From Paracoccaceae bacterium (lineage in GTDB: Bacteria > Pseudomonadota > Alphaproteobacteria > Rhodobacterales > Rhodobacteraceae): a stretch of DNA of 39,105 bases. Under the pieces are notes generated by a model, which made no database searches, was not told where the DNA came from, and saw nothing but the letters and a program-made list of their open reading frames with translations. The stretch covers positions 1-39,105 of the forward strand of contig JANSYP010000008.1 of NCBI GenBank assembly GCA_024742405.1, given 5' to 3'. Position numbers and translations under genes: made by a program. Below are positions 1 through 9,288 of this stretch, piece by piece (within the stretch, counting starts at the first letter, position 1; each line of letters starts with the position of its first letter).

Positions 1-242
1 CAGGATGATATGCACGCCACCAGGTCGGACGGCGATTAATCAAACGATTACAGAGGCTTGTGTGCACCGCGTGCCCTTGGGGCATGCCTTTACGGCAATA
101 AACGCCCCGGTGACCAGAAAACCGCGACCTGCAGCGGAACGTGGGGCTTCGTACCACGGCATTTTTTGGCGTCAGACGCTCTCGTGGGTAATCATGGCCG
201 TCAGTGCTACTCAGGTAGAAACGTGTTGGTCGGAGAAGTGCC

Positions 243-950
243 ATGGATAGTGGGTCCGAAACCCGCAGAATTCTCATTGTCGATGACGATGATACACTCG
301 CCATGCAGGTGAACACATTTCTTGCAGAGCATGGGTATGCTGTGGAACGGGCAAGTAACGTGGGCCACGCACGGACCATGATCGCCCAGCACCCCTACGA
401 CCTTTACCTGCTCGACATCGTGATGCCAGGAACCAGTGGAAAGGTCCTTTGCCGCGAGATCGCCGAAGCATCGAGGTCGGGGATTATCATGGTGAGTTCG
501 CTGAGCGATGATGTCGAGCGGATCGCATTGTTGGAACTGGGTGCCGACGACTACATCGTCAAACCGTTCAACATGTTGGAACTGCTTGCGCGTATCCGCG
601 CGTATTTCCGCAGAATGCAGGTCGACAAGTCACGCGGGCAGCGATTGACCCGCTTCGGGCCCTGGGAATTCGTTGAATCTGAGCGACATCTTAGAAATGA
701 CGATGGACGCCTGGTCAGCCTCACCTCAAGCGAAGCACAGGTTATGCGCTACTTCCTCGCCAATCCTGGTCTGGTTTGCAGCAGGGAAGACATTCTGGCA
801 ATCGCGCGGGTTCGCCAGCACGGCGGGACCGGCGATCGTAGCGTCGACGCGCTGGTCCGCCGGTTGAGAGCCAAGATCGAACCCGACACTGCAAACCCGG
901 TGTTTATCGAGACTGTCTGGGGTCAGGGGTATGTTTTCCGACCTTCCTGA
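243..950 (+). CDS. OmpR/PhoB-type response regulator
   Basis: This is a two-component response regulator of 235 residues, normal for the OmpR family. The receiver domain covers about residues 9-120: an acidic cluster at D14-D17, the likely phosphoacceptor D58 (in LLDIVMPG), the conserved Ser at about 85 and the conserved Lys at 107 (in YIVKPFN). The C-terminal half, about 135-235, reads as a winged-helix DNA-binding domain ending in VWGQGYVFRPS, a typical trans_reg_C ending. The ATG at 243 has a GGAGAA ribosome-binding site just upstream. No histidine kinase is encoded next to it within the window, so it is an orphan as far as can be seen. Its position before the di-haem peroxidase and multicopper oxidase genes suggests, but does not show, that it controls them. 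Confidence 0.93.
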   Translation: MDSGSETRRILIVDDDDTLAMQVNTFLAEHGYAVERASNVGHARTMIAQHPYDLYLLDIVMPGTSGKVLCREIAEASRSGIIMVSSLSDDVERIALLELGADDYIVKPFNMLELLARIRAYFRRMQVDKSRGQRLTRFGPWEFVESERHLRNDDGRLVSLTSSEAQVMRYFLANPGLVCSREDILAIARVRQHGGTGDRSVDALVRRLRAKIEPDTANPVFIETVWGQGYVFRPS

Positions 951-1231
951 GAATTGAAAATTTGGTATTGAAAGCGCGGTCGCCGGATGGCGCAAGAGAA
1001 GTGCGTACTGGGTTTTCCATTCGAAGTGGAATGGGCTGTGCCCAGCGTACAGACCGTTTTGCGGACAGTTGATGCACTAGTCCGATCCAGAAATTCAAAA
1101 AAATGGCGGCACAAGGATAGTCTACTCGGCTGACGCATTCGCTATTCCATGGTATTCGTGGGCTATTAGCATGACGGTCCATAGGGTGGAGCATTCGCCG
1201 GGCTGTACAACAAGGCTGATGGGGGGCGAAA

Positions 1232-3067
1232 ATGTTTCTGCATGGAGTGACTCTGTTCGAAGAGCGCGTAGTTTTTCTTAAGCGGGGGCTTTGGGTGAGT
1301 GCTCTCGCTGCGAGCGTGCTCTCACATGCCGCTTTCGCCGAAAGCCCATCGCCGGAGCCTGATGCATCCGCAAACCCGGCGCAGTATCTACCTTATCCTG
1401 AGGGTATCATTCCATCGGATGTTGATGCAGAGACAGACCGAATAAGAAGCGAAATACGTGTCGCATTCCAGCGCGCCATGGACGAATGGCAGGGTCTGGA
1501 TCCCATCAAGCGGCTGGGAAATCCGCCCGTTCTTGCCGGAAACGGATACCAGGCCGTTGGCCTTCTCGGCGAATTGCTCAATTACGACGAGCGTATTTCC
1601 GTGAAGGAAAACCAAGCCTGCGCCTTCTGCCACATGCCCTATACGGGATTTTCGGGCCCCAGCCCGTCAATCAACGAAACGATGAGCGCCTATCCGGGGT
1701 CCACGCATTTTCGCGGCGCCGACCGGACACCCATGCGCTATACCTACGCGTCGCGCTTCGCCGTGCTTCAGTACAACGAAACGCAAGGCGATTTTTACGG
1801 CGGCAATTTCTGGGATGGCCGGGCGACGGGGCTCCTGCTTCAAAACCCGAACGCAGAGCAGGCCACCGATCCGCCGGTCAGCGCTGGCGAGATGGGGTTT
1901 CCGGACATCGCCTGCATCGTGTTCCGGATCAGCCAGGCCGAGTACCGACCGCTCTTCGAGGCGGTTTGGGGCGAAGGCAGCCTTGATATCGCATGGCCGG
2001 AGGAAGCAGAAGAGATCTGCGAAACTCCTGCCGGTGCGACCGTATTCGGGGATGATACAGAGCCCCTGGACATCAGCGCCACCGACCGGCTGATCGCCAC
2101 AAACGCTTTCGACCATTGGGGCCAGTCGGTTTCTTTCTTCCAATCGAGCCCGCGGGTCAGCCCGTTCTCGTCAAAGTTCGACGCCTTTCTGGCTGGGGAC
2201 TATGACCTGAGCGATGACGAGCGGGCTGGGTATGCGCTGTTCCGCGGCAAGGGCAATTGCAATTCCTGCCATCTCGATGGGATGTCGACACTGCTCGAGC
2301 CGGGGACAGAGGACGCGGGCAACGCCGGGGACGCAGCGCCGCTCTTCACCGATGAAACTTATGTCAATCTCGGGTTGCCGATAAACCCAAGGCTGCCTCT
2401 CTATTACGAGGACACGCCGGATCCGTTTGGATTTACGCCGAACCCCGATGGGTTTGCGTTGCGCGATCTGGGCATGGGGAGCTTTCTGCGGAGCGTGAAC
2501 GGCGTCAATCCAAACGCGGATTGGACAAAGCATGCGCCGGTTTTTGATGGCGCTTTCCAGACCGTCACGGCACGCAACGCCGCGATGGCGCCTCTCGATT
2601 GTCCAACGACTGAGGCGGGGCGTGTCGACGCCGATGGCAATCCGGTACCGTTTTTCCAGAAGAGCTTCTTTCACAACGGCTACATCAAAAGCCTGAAGCA
2701 GCTTGTGCATTTCTACAATACGCGTGACACGTTCGCCTATCCCGTGACCTCCGGGAATTGCCCGGCCGGCACGACCGAGAAGGTCGATTGCTGGCCGATG
2801 CCGGAAGTGCCCAACAATGTCGACACGACCGTCGGCGACCTTGGCCTGACCGGCGAGGAAGAGGACCAGTTGGTCGCGTTCTTGGAGACTCTGACTGACG
2901 GCTACACGACCCACTACAGGAACCGGGATGTGTTCACCGGAGAATGCCGCACGGGCGGATCTGCGGAAACGCAGGGCAATGAGTTGCTGCTCGCAACACC
3001 AGACCTTCCGCCCTGTGCCGCGGCGTTTTGCGGTGTTCCGCCACTGCCCGACCCCGCCATCAAATAG
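1232..3067 (+). CDS. MauG-like di-haem cytochrome c peroxidase family protein
   Basis: This is a periplasmic c-type cytochrome of 611 residues. A hydrophobic export signal lies at about residues 18-37 (GLWVSALAASVLSHAAFAES). There are two CXXCH haem-attachment motifs, CAFCH at 130-134 and CNSCH at 343-347, spaced as in the cytochrome c peroxidase/MauG family. It is longer than classical CcpA (about 330-350 residues), as many MauG-like oxidoreductases are. Family members use two haems to reduce peroxide or oxidise a partner protein; the substrate here is unknown. The ATG at 1232 has a G-rich ribosome-binding site (GGGGGG). The codon at residue 16-17 could allow a slightly later start nearer the signal peptide. 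The multicopper oxidase gene follows after 54 bases on the same strand, so the two probably form an operon. Confidence 0.88.
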   Translation: MFLHGVTLFEERVVFLKRGLWVSALAASVLSHAAFAESPSPEPDASANPAQYLPYPEGIIPSDVDAETDRIRSEIRVAFQRAMDEWQGLDPIKRLGNPPVLAGNGYQAVGLLGELLNYDERISVKENQACAFCHMPYTGFSGPSPSINETMSAYPGSTHFRGADRTPMRYTYASRFAVLQYNETQGDFYGGNFWDGRATGLLLQNPNAEQATDPPVSAGEMGFPDIACIVFRISQAEYRPLFEAVWGEGSLDIAWPEEAEEICETPAGATVFGDDTEPLDISATDRLIATNAFDHWGQSVSFFQSSPRVSPFSSKFDAFLAGDYDLSDDERAGYALFRGKGNCNSCHLDGMSTLLEPGTEDAGNAGDAAPLFTDETYVNLGLPINPRLPLYYEDTPDPFGFTPNPDGFALRDLGMGSFLRSVNGVNPNADWTKHAPVFDGAFQTVTARNAAMAPLDCPTTEAGRVDADGNPVPFFQKSFFHNGYIKSLKQLVHFYNTRDTFAYPVTSGNCPAGTTEKVDCWPMPEVPNNVDTTVGDLGLTGEEEDQLVAFLETLTDGYTTHYRNRDVFTGECRTGGSAETQGNELLLATPDLPPCAAAFCGVPPLPDPAIK

Positions 3068-3121
3068 CAGCAGGGTCCGCAGCCCAATCCACCCGCGCGG
3101 AGTTCACAGAAAGGGATCGGT

Positions 3122-5116
3122 ATGGGTTTCCGAAAAGTGCTTGCACGATGCGTTCCCGGAGTCGGTAGTCTTTGCCTTTTCGCAGTCGTCGCCAGCACGG
3201 TCGCGGCCTCGGAACTGACGGACCCGCCGGTGGCCGCGCGGCCGGGCGGGCTCGATGCAAAAGCACCGGCAGACGGCCGCTTGGATGTGTCCGTTGCGCT
3301 GAAGGTCGCGTATCGCGAAGGCACGCTATGGAATCCGGAAGCGCAACGCTCGGACCGGGTGAAGCTGCGGTCCTATCTTGTCGACGGGATTGAGCCGTCG
3401 GGGTTCATCGGGCCCACGCTTGAAGTGCGCCCCGGCGACACGCTCCGGGTGCATCTTGAGAATGCGCTGCCCGCCGACGACCCAAGCTGCCAGACAATGC
3501 CTGAAAACATCAATATCCCGCACTGCTTCAACAGCACGAACCTGCACACCCATGGGCTGTGGGTGAGCCCGAGCGGAAACAGCGACAACATCTTTCTGAC
3601 CTTCCGACCCGGTGTCTCGTTCCAGCACGAATATGCCGTTCCAGCGGACCATCCAGCAGGCACGTTCTGGTACCATCCCCACTTGCATGGCTCGACGGCG
3701 CTCCAGGTCTCGAGCGGAATGGCCGGAGCCCTGATCGTTCGGGGCGACCGGATGCCGACCGCTGACCACAGCGGCGATCTCGATGTCCTTCTCGGAGCGA
3801 CAGAGGCGCAGCCGTTTCGGGAACGCATCCTGGTCTTTCAGCAGTTGGCCTATGCGTGTCGGGACGACGCCGGACGCATCCGCACGATGCCGGAGACGGA
3901 CGATGCCGGCATCTGGGTCTGCGACGAAGGCGATGTCGGTGAGATCGAGCGCTATCTCGGGCCGGTTCCACCGAACCAGTTTGGCGGCGGCATCTGGAGC
4001 AACTCAGGCCGCCACACCTCGATCAACGGAGTGGTCGTTCCGACGATCACAGGTATCCGTGCGGGCGAGTTCGAACGCTGGCGCATGATCCATGCGGGTG
4101 TGCGGGATACCGTCAAAGTCGAAGTTCATAGGATGGGGCGCGACGCGCCCGATCCGCGCACTGTCAGCATGGAGGAAATACCGGAGTTCATAGCCGAGCA
4201 CTGCATCGGCGACGATCTTCCCCTGTTTCTCGCCGCGGCCGACGGTCTGACCCTCGACCGCATACAGGAAACACGCCACGCCGTGCTGCAACCCGGCTAC
4301 CGTTGGGACATGCTCGTGGCCTTCCCGGAGCCCGGGCGATACTGCATCCTCGACGGCGAGGATGGGATCGGCGCGGGGCTCAGCCAGGGGATAGAGGCAC
4401 CACCGCGCGTAATCGCGGTTGCCGAAGTGGAAGGGAACGGCGCGGCATCGACCGGCGCCACGGCTCTTACCGAGGCGCTTGTTGGCGCGGCGCGGGACAA
4501 TATTGCCGAAGATATTCTCGCGACGGTCATCGCCGATCTGCAAAACGGCCTCCGCCTCGACGCGTTCGCCCCGCACGACAGCCTCATGGACCGAGACGTC
4601 GATGGCACGCAGGAGGTCGTCTACAACATCGACATTTCGACGGATCCAGTGAGCTACGAGGTGAACGGCAACCCGTTCGATCCCAGCGATGTTCGGCTTT
4701 TGCGGCTAGGCGCTGTCGAGGATTGGGTGCTGTCCTCGACCTGGGAGGGTCACCCTCATCACATCCATACCAATCCGTTCCAGGTCATCGAAGTGCTCGA
4801 CCCCAACGGCAAAGACGTCTCAGGTCCGGATGCCGTTGACGACTACACCGGCTCGGTCGACCCACAGTTCCGCGGGCTCAAGGGCGTGTGGAAGGATACG
4901 ATCTGGGTGAAAAACCCGGTCAAAGCTGCAGAAGGCGCCTACACCGTACGCGTCAGGACCACATATCGGCGCTATGTCGGCCGTGCCGTTTTGCATTGTC
5001 ACATCCTGGACCATGAGGATCAGGGGATGATGCAGACCATCGAGTTCGTTCTGCCGGATGGGTCGGGCGGTGCGATGGCATCGGGCCATGGGGGCCATGG
5101 CGGCGGTCATCACTGA
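3122..5116 (+). CDS. Periplasmic multicopper oxidase
   Basis: This is a 664-residue multicopper oxidase with a signal peptide (about residues 1-29, ending near VVASTVAAS). All four copper-ligand motifs are present: HTH at 142-144, HPHLHG at 185-190, HPHHIH at 544-549 and HCHILDHEDQGM at 625-636, so the type 1 site and the trinuclear T2/T3 cluster should be functional. The C-terminus carries a Gly/His/Met-rich tail (about 650-664) that could bind extra copper. The protein is longer than CueO or laccase (about 500 residues), with the extra length in the middle between the second and third motif. The family couples one-electron oxidation of phenols, Mn(II), Fe(II) or Cu(I) to reduction of O2 to water; the substrate cannot be told from sequence alone. 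A ribosome-binding site (AAAGGGA) precedes the ATG. It is probably co-transcribed with the upstream di-haem peroxidase. Confidence 0.92.
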   Translation: MGFRKVLARCVPGVGSLCLFAVVASTVAASELTDPPVAARPGGLDAKAPADGRLDVSVALKVAYREGTLWNPEAQRSDRVKLRSYLVDGIEPSGFIGPTLEVRPGDTLRVHLENALPADDPSCQTMPENINIPHCFNSTNLHTHGLWVSPSGNSDNIFLTFRPGVSFQHEYAVPADHPAGTFWYHPHLHGSTALQVSSGMAGALIVRGDRMPTADHSGDLDVLLGATEAQPFRERILVFQQLAYACRDDAGRIRTMPETDDAGIWVCDEGDVGEIERYLGPVPPNQFGGGIWSNSGRHTSINGVVVPTITGIRAGEFERWRMIHAGVRDTVKVEVHRMGRDAPDPRTVSMEEIPEFIAEHCIGDDLPLFLAAADGLTLDRIQETRHAVLQPGYRWDMLVAFPEPGRYCILDGEDGIGAGLSQGIEAPPRVIAVAEVEGNGAASTGATALTEALVGAARDNIAEDILATVIADLQNGLRLDAFAPHDSLMDRDVDGTQEVVYNIDISTDPVSYEVNGNPFDPSDVRLLRLGAVEDWVLSSTWEGHPHHIHTNPFQVIEVLDPNGKDVSGPDAVDDYTGSVDPQFRGLKGVWKDTIWVKNPVKAAEGAYTVRVRTTYRRYVGRAVLHCHILDHEDQGMMQTIEFVLPDGSGGAMASGHGGHGGGHH

Positions 5117-5165
5117 CGCCTTGCCGCGGGGGGTGTTTGTGTTCGGCGTTCCGGCGAAAAAGACG

Positions 5166-6158
5166 CTAGGTCCGGGGTTTGGTGAGGATGGGCGAAATCA
5201 CCTGTCCATCCGCACCGGCAGCCGCCGGCAGCACCCGGCGAAGGTCCCAGTCAGCGCTCTGGTATTCGGCCACGACGCCGGCCTTTTGCCCGCTGACAAA
5301 CAAGGCTGCCCCGTCATCGGAAAACCCCAGATGCGACGGTTGTGAAATCCCGGCCCCTGCCTCGAGATCGACCACGGCAAGCTGATCACCGGTCGTCGCG
5401 TCCAAGACGACAACGCGCGCATTGCTGTAATCCGCAACGGCGATCAGCGCGCCGTCGGGCGACACCGCAAGGCGCACCGGGTCGAAGCCAACTGCGAGAT
5501 CCCTCAATACCGTGCCGTCGCGCGTATCGAAGACGGTGATCGTTTCTGCCTTGCGGTTGCCGACCCAGAGCTCGGCACCGTCGGGTGTGAGTGCGATCGC
5601 CTCGGCGCCGTCGCCGGCCGGCCATGTCGCCACCACTTCCAAGGGATCGATGCTCGCGACACTGACCGAGTTCGACCCGCGGTTGGTGACGTAGAGGCGC
5701 AACCCGTCCGGCGACAACGTAATCAGGTGCGGGTCGTCTTCGCCGGTGACCAGTGCATCGATCACCTCGCGTCTGGCTATGTCGACGCGCAGCACATTGA
5801 CGGGGTTTTGCGTGACGACGACGATACTCTCGGTGCCGGGCACCCAAAGGATGCCGTGGGGTGCTTCGGCCGGGGAGAGATCGATGACGCCGGTGCGTTC
5901 CGCGGTCCCGACGTCAAACAGGTCCAAGCTCCGGCCGACCTCGGTCTCGTCCCTGTAGGAAACCACGACAACGGTTTCGCCATCGGGGGACAGCGTCAAT
6001 TCATGGGGCCAACGACCCGATGCTGGGCGCGCCACTTCCTCGCCGGACATGAGATCGATAAAGCTCACCGTGTCATCGACCTTGTTGCCAACCACGAGAG
6101 TATCGGCGGCTACGGGCGCGGCGAACGCCACGAGAATGGGCCAAATCAATCGCAGCAT
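5166..6158 (-). CDS. Secreted YVTN-type beta-propeller protein
   Basis: This is a 330-residue exported protein built from about seven repeats of the pattern LVTGEDDPHLITLSPDGLRLYVTNRGSNSVSV, that is, YVTN/cytochrome cd1-like beta-propeller blades. I place the start at the ATG at 6158 because it gives a clean signal peptide (MLRLIWPILVAFAAPVAADT) and has GAGG upstream; a TTG at 6173 in the same frame is less likely. It converges with the multicopper oxidase gene, leaving about 49 bases between stops. Proteins of this class are often periplasmic scaffolds or redox partners, and some sit with c-type cytochromes and quinohaemoproteins. No catalytic residues can be assigned. Its position beside the peroxidase and oxidase hints at a shared periplasmic role. 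Confidence 0.85.
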   Translation of the reverse strand: MLRLIWPILVAFAAPVAADTLVVGNKVDDTVSFIDLMSGEEVARPASGRWPHELTLSPDGETVVVVSYRDETEVGRSLDLFDVGTAERTGVIDLSPAEAPHGILWVPGTESIVVVTQNPVNVLRVDIARREVIDALVTGEDDPHLITLSPDGLRLYVTNRGSNSVSVASIDPLEVVATWPAGDGAEAIALTPDGAELWVGNRKAETITVFDTRDGTVLRDLAVGFDPVRLAVSPDGALIAVADYSNARVVVLDATTGDQLAVVDLEAGAGISQPSHLGFSDDGAALFVSGQKAGVVAEYQSADWDLRRVLPAAAGADGQVISPILTKPRT

Positions 6159-6432
6159 GTCCAATTGCCTCAAGCAGCCTGTCTTCGGATAGCTGTGACG
6201 GTACCGCCGCGAGCAGATTCAAGCAATCTAGGGCCACATGATTTCGCCAGTGCGGTAACCGTTGCCGGCCTTTCCGATCGGCGCAACATCGTCAGGTCGG
6301 TGCGCGCGCAGACGCGTGCGACAGGAACATACGGCCATGTTCTACCCATCCTTCGGCCGGGCGAGTTGTTCCAGACCCCTTTTTTTGCTAGCGTCCGAGG
6401 GCTGGTCCGGCTCAGTTTCATGGAGACGTTGT

Positions 6433-7401
6433 ATGGTGAACGCTCTGTCGCGGCGTAGACGCACCATTGCGGTTTTTTCGGCTCTGCTGATAGCCGCCGC
6501 TGGCATCCTGCATTCGGAGTCCGCCGGATCCTTCCATGAGATCCTGGTCGAAACGGACGCCCATGAGGGGCCGGTTGTGGTTTCGAACCAGAACCGCTTG
6601 TACTTTACCACCAAGCCCGATTTCAGCGCTCCCGATACGCATGTTTCAATCCGTTTCGTGGACCTCGACACCGGTGCGGTCGAGACCTTCCATGACCGAA
6701 GCAACATGGCAAATGGCATGTGGCTCACCAACGACGGAGAGGCATTGCTGGTCGCCGAACAGGGCACGATGGAAACCCCAGGTGCCATCAGCCGCATCTC
6801 GCTTGCGGATGGCAGCCGCACGGTTCTTGTCGACAGTTTTGAAGGCAAGCCCCTGAACTCGCCGAACAAAGCCATAGAAGCGAGCAACGGCTGGATCTAC
6901 TTCAGCGATCCCGACTACGGCCACAATCAAGGCTTCAAACCTGCGCCGGAACTCCCGATGGCGGTCTATGCGAGGAACCCCGAGGATGGTCAGGTGACCC
7001 GATTGACCACCGAGCTCGCGCGTCCGCATGGTCTTGCGCTCTCTCCGGACGAGCGTACGCTCTATATCGGAGATACTGATGCGATCGATGGCGCCACGCC
7101 ATATGACGCCGACCGAAGCCATGGGATTCTCGCGGCGGACCTGGTGGCCCCCGATCGTATTGGCCCGCTTCGTGACATCCTGTCGGTCCCGGTCGGTATA
7201 CCGGACGGGTTCGTGACACGCCCTTCCGACGGAGACATCCTCGTCGGTGCGGGAGACGGTCTGCGACATTACACGTCCGACGGTGAACTTGTCGCACTCT
7301 ATCCGATCGCAAGCGGTGCTGTGAATGTCACCGCCCAGGGCGAAACCTATTTTACCACCGCAGACACCCACATTTGGCAAACGCGAATTCCCGACAACTG
7401 A
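6433..7401 (+). CDS. Exported SMP-30/gluconolactonase-like beta-propeller protein
   Basis: This is a 322-residue exported protein. The chosen start, ATG 6433, gives a typical signal peptide (residues about 1-30, RRRRTIAVFSALLIAAAGILHSESA); an earlier in-frame start at 6262 would place a long basic stretch before it. The body resembles the SMP-30/gluconolactonase/strictosidine-synthase-like propeller. It shows LNSPNKAIEASNGWIYFSDPDYG, the family's metal-site region, then RPHGLALSPDERTLYIGDTD, and later GIPDGFVTRPSDGDILVGAGDG. Members hydrolyse sugar lactones or related esters with a divalent metal ion. The gene is divergent from the YVTN propeller gene, with about 274 bases between starts that must hold both promoters. 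I did not recognise a clear operator there. Confidence 0.82.
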   Translation: MVNALSRRRRTIAVFSALLIAAAGILHSESAGSFHEILVETDAHEGPVVVSNQNRLYFTTKPDFSAPDTHVSIRFVDLDTGAVETFHDRSNMANGMWLTNDGEALLVAEQGTMETPGAISRISLADGSRTVLVDSFEGKPLNSPNKAIEASNGWIYFSDPDYGHNQGFKPAPELPMAVYARNPEDGQVTRLTTELARPHGLALSPDERTLYIGDTDAIDGATPYDADRSHGILAADLVAPDRIGPLRDILSVPVGIPDGFVTRPSDGDILVGAGDGLRHYTSDGELVALYPIASGAVNVTAQGETYFTTADTHIWQTRIPDN

Positions 7402-8012
7402 ACATCGCGAACTCACCGGAGCGCTCAGATGTTTGCGCCTAGGGAAGGTGCGGAAGTCGGGGTTCAAGCTTCCGTTCCTCTTAGCGCAGCACAGGACCGA
7501 CGCGGTTTCGCGTCGAAGCGGCTTTCACTGGCGAGCGCATTTCCTGCCGGACCGGCGGCGATGGATCGCTCGTTTTGGCAGGTTGGGATAGCGCTCCTAA
7601 AAAAGCCGCCTCACCGTCATGGCATCCGGTGTCCCAGATTTTCTGACGACGGACACCGTAGGAATGGCTGCTGCGAACGCCGCGCGACAGCGTAGATCTG
7701 CATGCATTTGCGGCAGAACTCATGCTGTGAACGCACGCCGCGAGAAGATCAAAGTCACAGAGTGGGCCAATGCCCGGCCTTCGCTGAGTTCGGCGAGAAG
7801 TCCCTGGTTTCCGTGTCGGGCCGGATAGTGACGTGAAGGTCGAATTCATCTGATGTCGAACTGCACTGGTGGAGAGCACGACCCCGGGCGCACCGTCCCA
7901 ATCGGCTCGAAGCGGTAGCGCGCTCGGCGAGCGCGGATGACAGGGGGAGCGATGGAACGCATCTGCCGGGCCTGTCGCATCCGATGCCCCGAGACAGCGC
8001 GGTCGGGCGCGT
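7402..8012. other. 611-base gap without a recognisable gene
   Basis: Short open frames occur on both strands, including about 130 codons on the minus strand (7481-7879). None has a convincing ribosome-binding site, domain or composition. The stretch may contain decayed coding sequence. Confidence 0.5.
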
Positions 8013-8186
8013 TCAGGCGATGATGTCTGGCGTGAGCCGGTCTTCGATCTGCTGGATTTGGTCGCGCAGCTGAAGTTTCTGCTTTTTCAGCCGCCGCTGG
8101 GTGAGCTGATCGCCGCGGCCGGTATCCTCCAGCGCGTGGATCGCATCGAGTGTGATCACCCGGCTCTCAAGCGCCCACTCTGAACG
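8013..8186 (-). pseudogene. YdcH/DUF465-like small protein with no usable start
   Basis: The minus-strand frame ending at the TGA at 8013-8015 reads ESRVITLDAIHALED, then DQLTQRRLKKQKLQLRDQ, then IEDRLTPDIIA. This is the basic, coiled-coil C-terminal signature of small YdcH/DUF465 proteins (usually about 55-80 residues, function unknown). The frame is open back to a TAG at 8226-8228 but contains no ATG or TTG; the only alternative is a GTG at 8157-8159, inside the conserved part. The 5' end therefore seems lost or mutated. It is too short and Met-less to be called by a standard ORF scan. Translation from a rare start codon cannot be excluded. Confidence 0.6.
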
Positions 8187-8397
8187 AGGCTGTCGCGCGG
8201 GTCCGGCGCGCTGCCATGGTGGCGTCTAGAGCAAGGGAGACGATCGGGACCATCAGGACAGCCGCATCACAAGCAGACAGACGGGCGTCCGTGGCGAGGC
8301 CTGCTTTGTCCAGAAGCTGTTCTGCGAGGCCGCGCAATTTACGACCGGCGGAACCACGTGCCATCGGTGCGCCAGGAAAATGGTCCTCCCTGCTCGG

Positions 8398-9147
8398 TCA
8401 CACAAGTGCGTCGGAACGGCAGACATGCAGATCAACCCAACCCGGCGCGAGCTCTTCGTCCAGCATTCGCAGATAAAACCAGCGGGCGTAGATTTCGGCT
8501 ATCTCGTCAATCGGACGCCACTTGGATGGATCAAGTTCACGGCCAAACAGACCACTCATTTCACCAGTGAAAGTGGCCTCGGCATAAGATCCTTCACGCG
8601 CTGGTTGCGGCGGTTTCTTGAACGGGTGCATCCATTGATTAACGATCTGGGCGCGATCGTATCCACAGGTCTTCAGAATCTCGCCCTCCTTGCCATCGTT
8701 CATTTCCACCGACACGAAAGTCGGATGACGGTCGCAGGCCGCAAGTTGATCCCGAAAGATCAGATCGCCCCCCTCCATGTCGCATTTCAGGTAGTGAGGC
8801 GTTCCGAATTCGTCGAACATCGTCGCGAGATCGGTGGTTGGCACTTTGATCTCAACCGCTGTTTCCACACCTTTCTCGGCATTGTTCTGGTCTAGGCTTC
8901 CCCAATCATCTTTTCCGGGAACTGTATAAAAGGACACGGTTTCGCCAGCGCGGTGATACAAAGCCTTGTTGAGCAGGGTTACGCGCTCGCTGTATCTTGC
9001 CGTCCTCTGGACTGCCTGTTCGTAGAGCTCCGGAACGGCTTCAAGTCCGACCACCCGAAATCCCTTCTTAAGGTAGAACTCCGTGTCGTACCCCTTGTGA
9101 ACCCCCAAATCGAAAACTAGGTCGCTGTGAATACCTGTTTTGGGCAT
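8398..9147 (-). CDS. FkbM-family SAM-dependent methyltransferase
   Basis: This is a 249-residue cytoplasmic methyltransferase. The SAM-binding region is FDLGVHKGYDTEFYLKKGFRVVGLEAVPEL (residues about 12-42), with the glycine motif slightly altered (DLGVHKG). Further FkbM-like motifs are TDLATMFDEFGTPHYLKCDMEGGD (about 104-128) and FVSVEMND. FkbM-type enzymes O-methylate sugars or other small hydroxyl groups, often in surface polysaccharide clusters. The ATG at 9147 has AGGAGAG upstream, a good ribosome-binding site. It stands alone on the minus strand, between the decayed YdcH-like frame and a decayed IS3 element. The presence of other methyltransferases and glycosyltransferases further along the island suggests a role in decorating a glycan, which is inference. 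Confidence 0.85.
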   Translation of the reverse strand: MPKTGIHSDLVFDLGVHKGYDTEFYLKKGFRVVGLEAVPELYEQAVQRTARYSERVTLLNKALYHRAGETVSFYTVPGKDDWGSLDQNNAEKGVETAVEIKVPTTDLATMFDEFGTPHYLKCDMEGGDLIFRDQLAACDRHPTFVSVEMNDGKEGEILKTCGYDRAQIVNQWMHPFKKPPQPAREGSYAEATFTGEMSGLFGRELDPSKWRPIDEIAEIYARWFYLRMLDEELAPGWVDLHVCRSDALV

Positions 9148-9288
9148 CAGATCTCTCCTGCGCTGATTTGGCTGCGAGGGCTCGCCGGCAATACTGAGGT
9201 TGAGCGCGCGCTTCTCTCAACGACACCAAGCTCCAGCCGGGCTTGGCTTACGGCTGAGCACGGGTCAAGAAGCTGTTTTCGAAATGAC

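Noticed and set aside
37-50. Small palindrome TAATC-AAAC-GATTA upstream of the response regulator
   Set aside because: Five-base arms occur often by chance and no second copy or promoter was found near it.
2171-2914. 247-codon minus-strand frame
   Set aside because: It lies wholly inside the di-haem peroxidase gene and has no recognisable domain.
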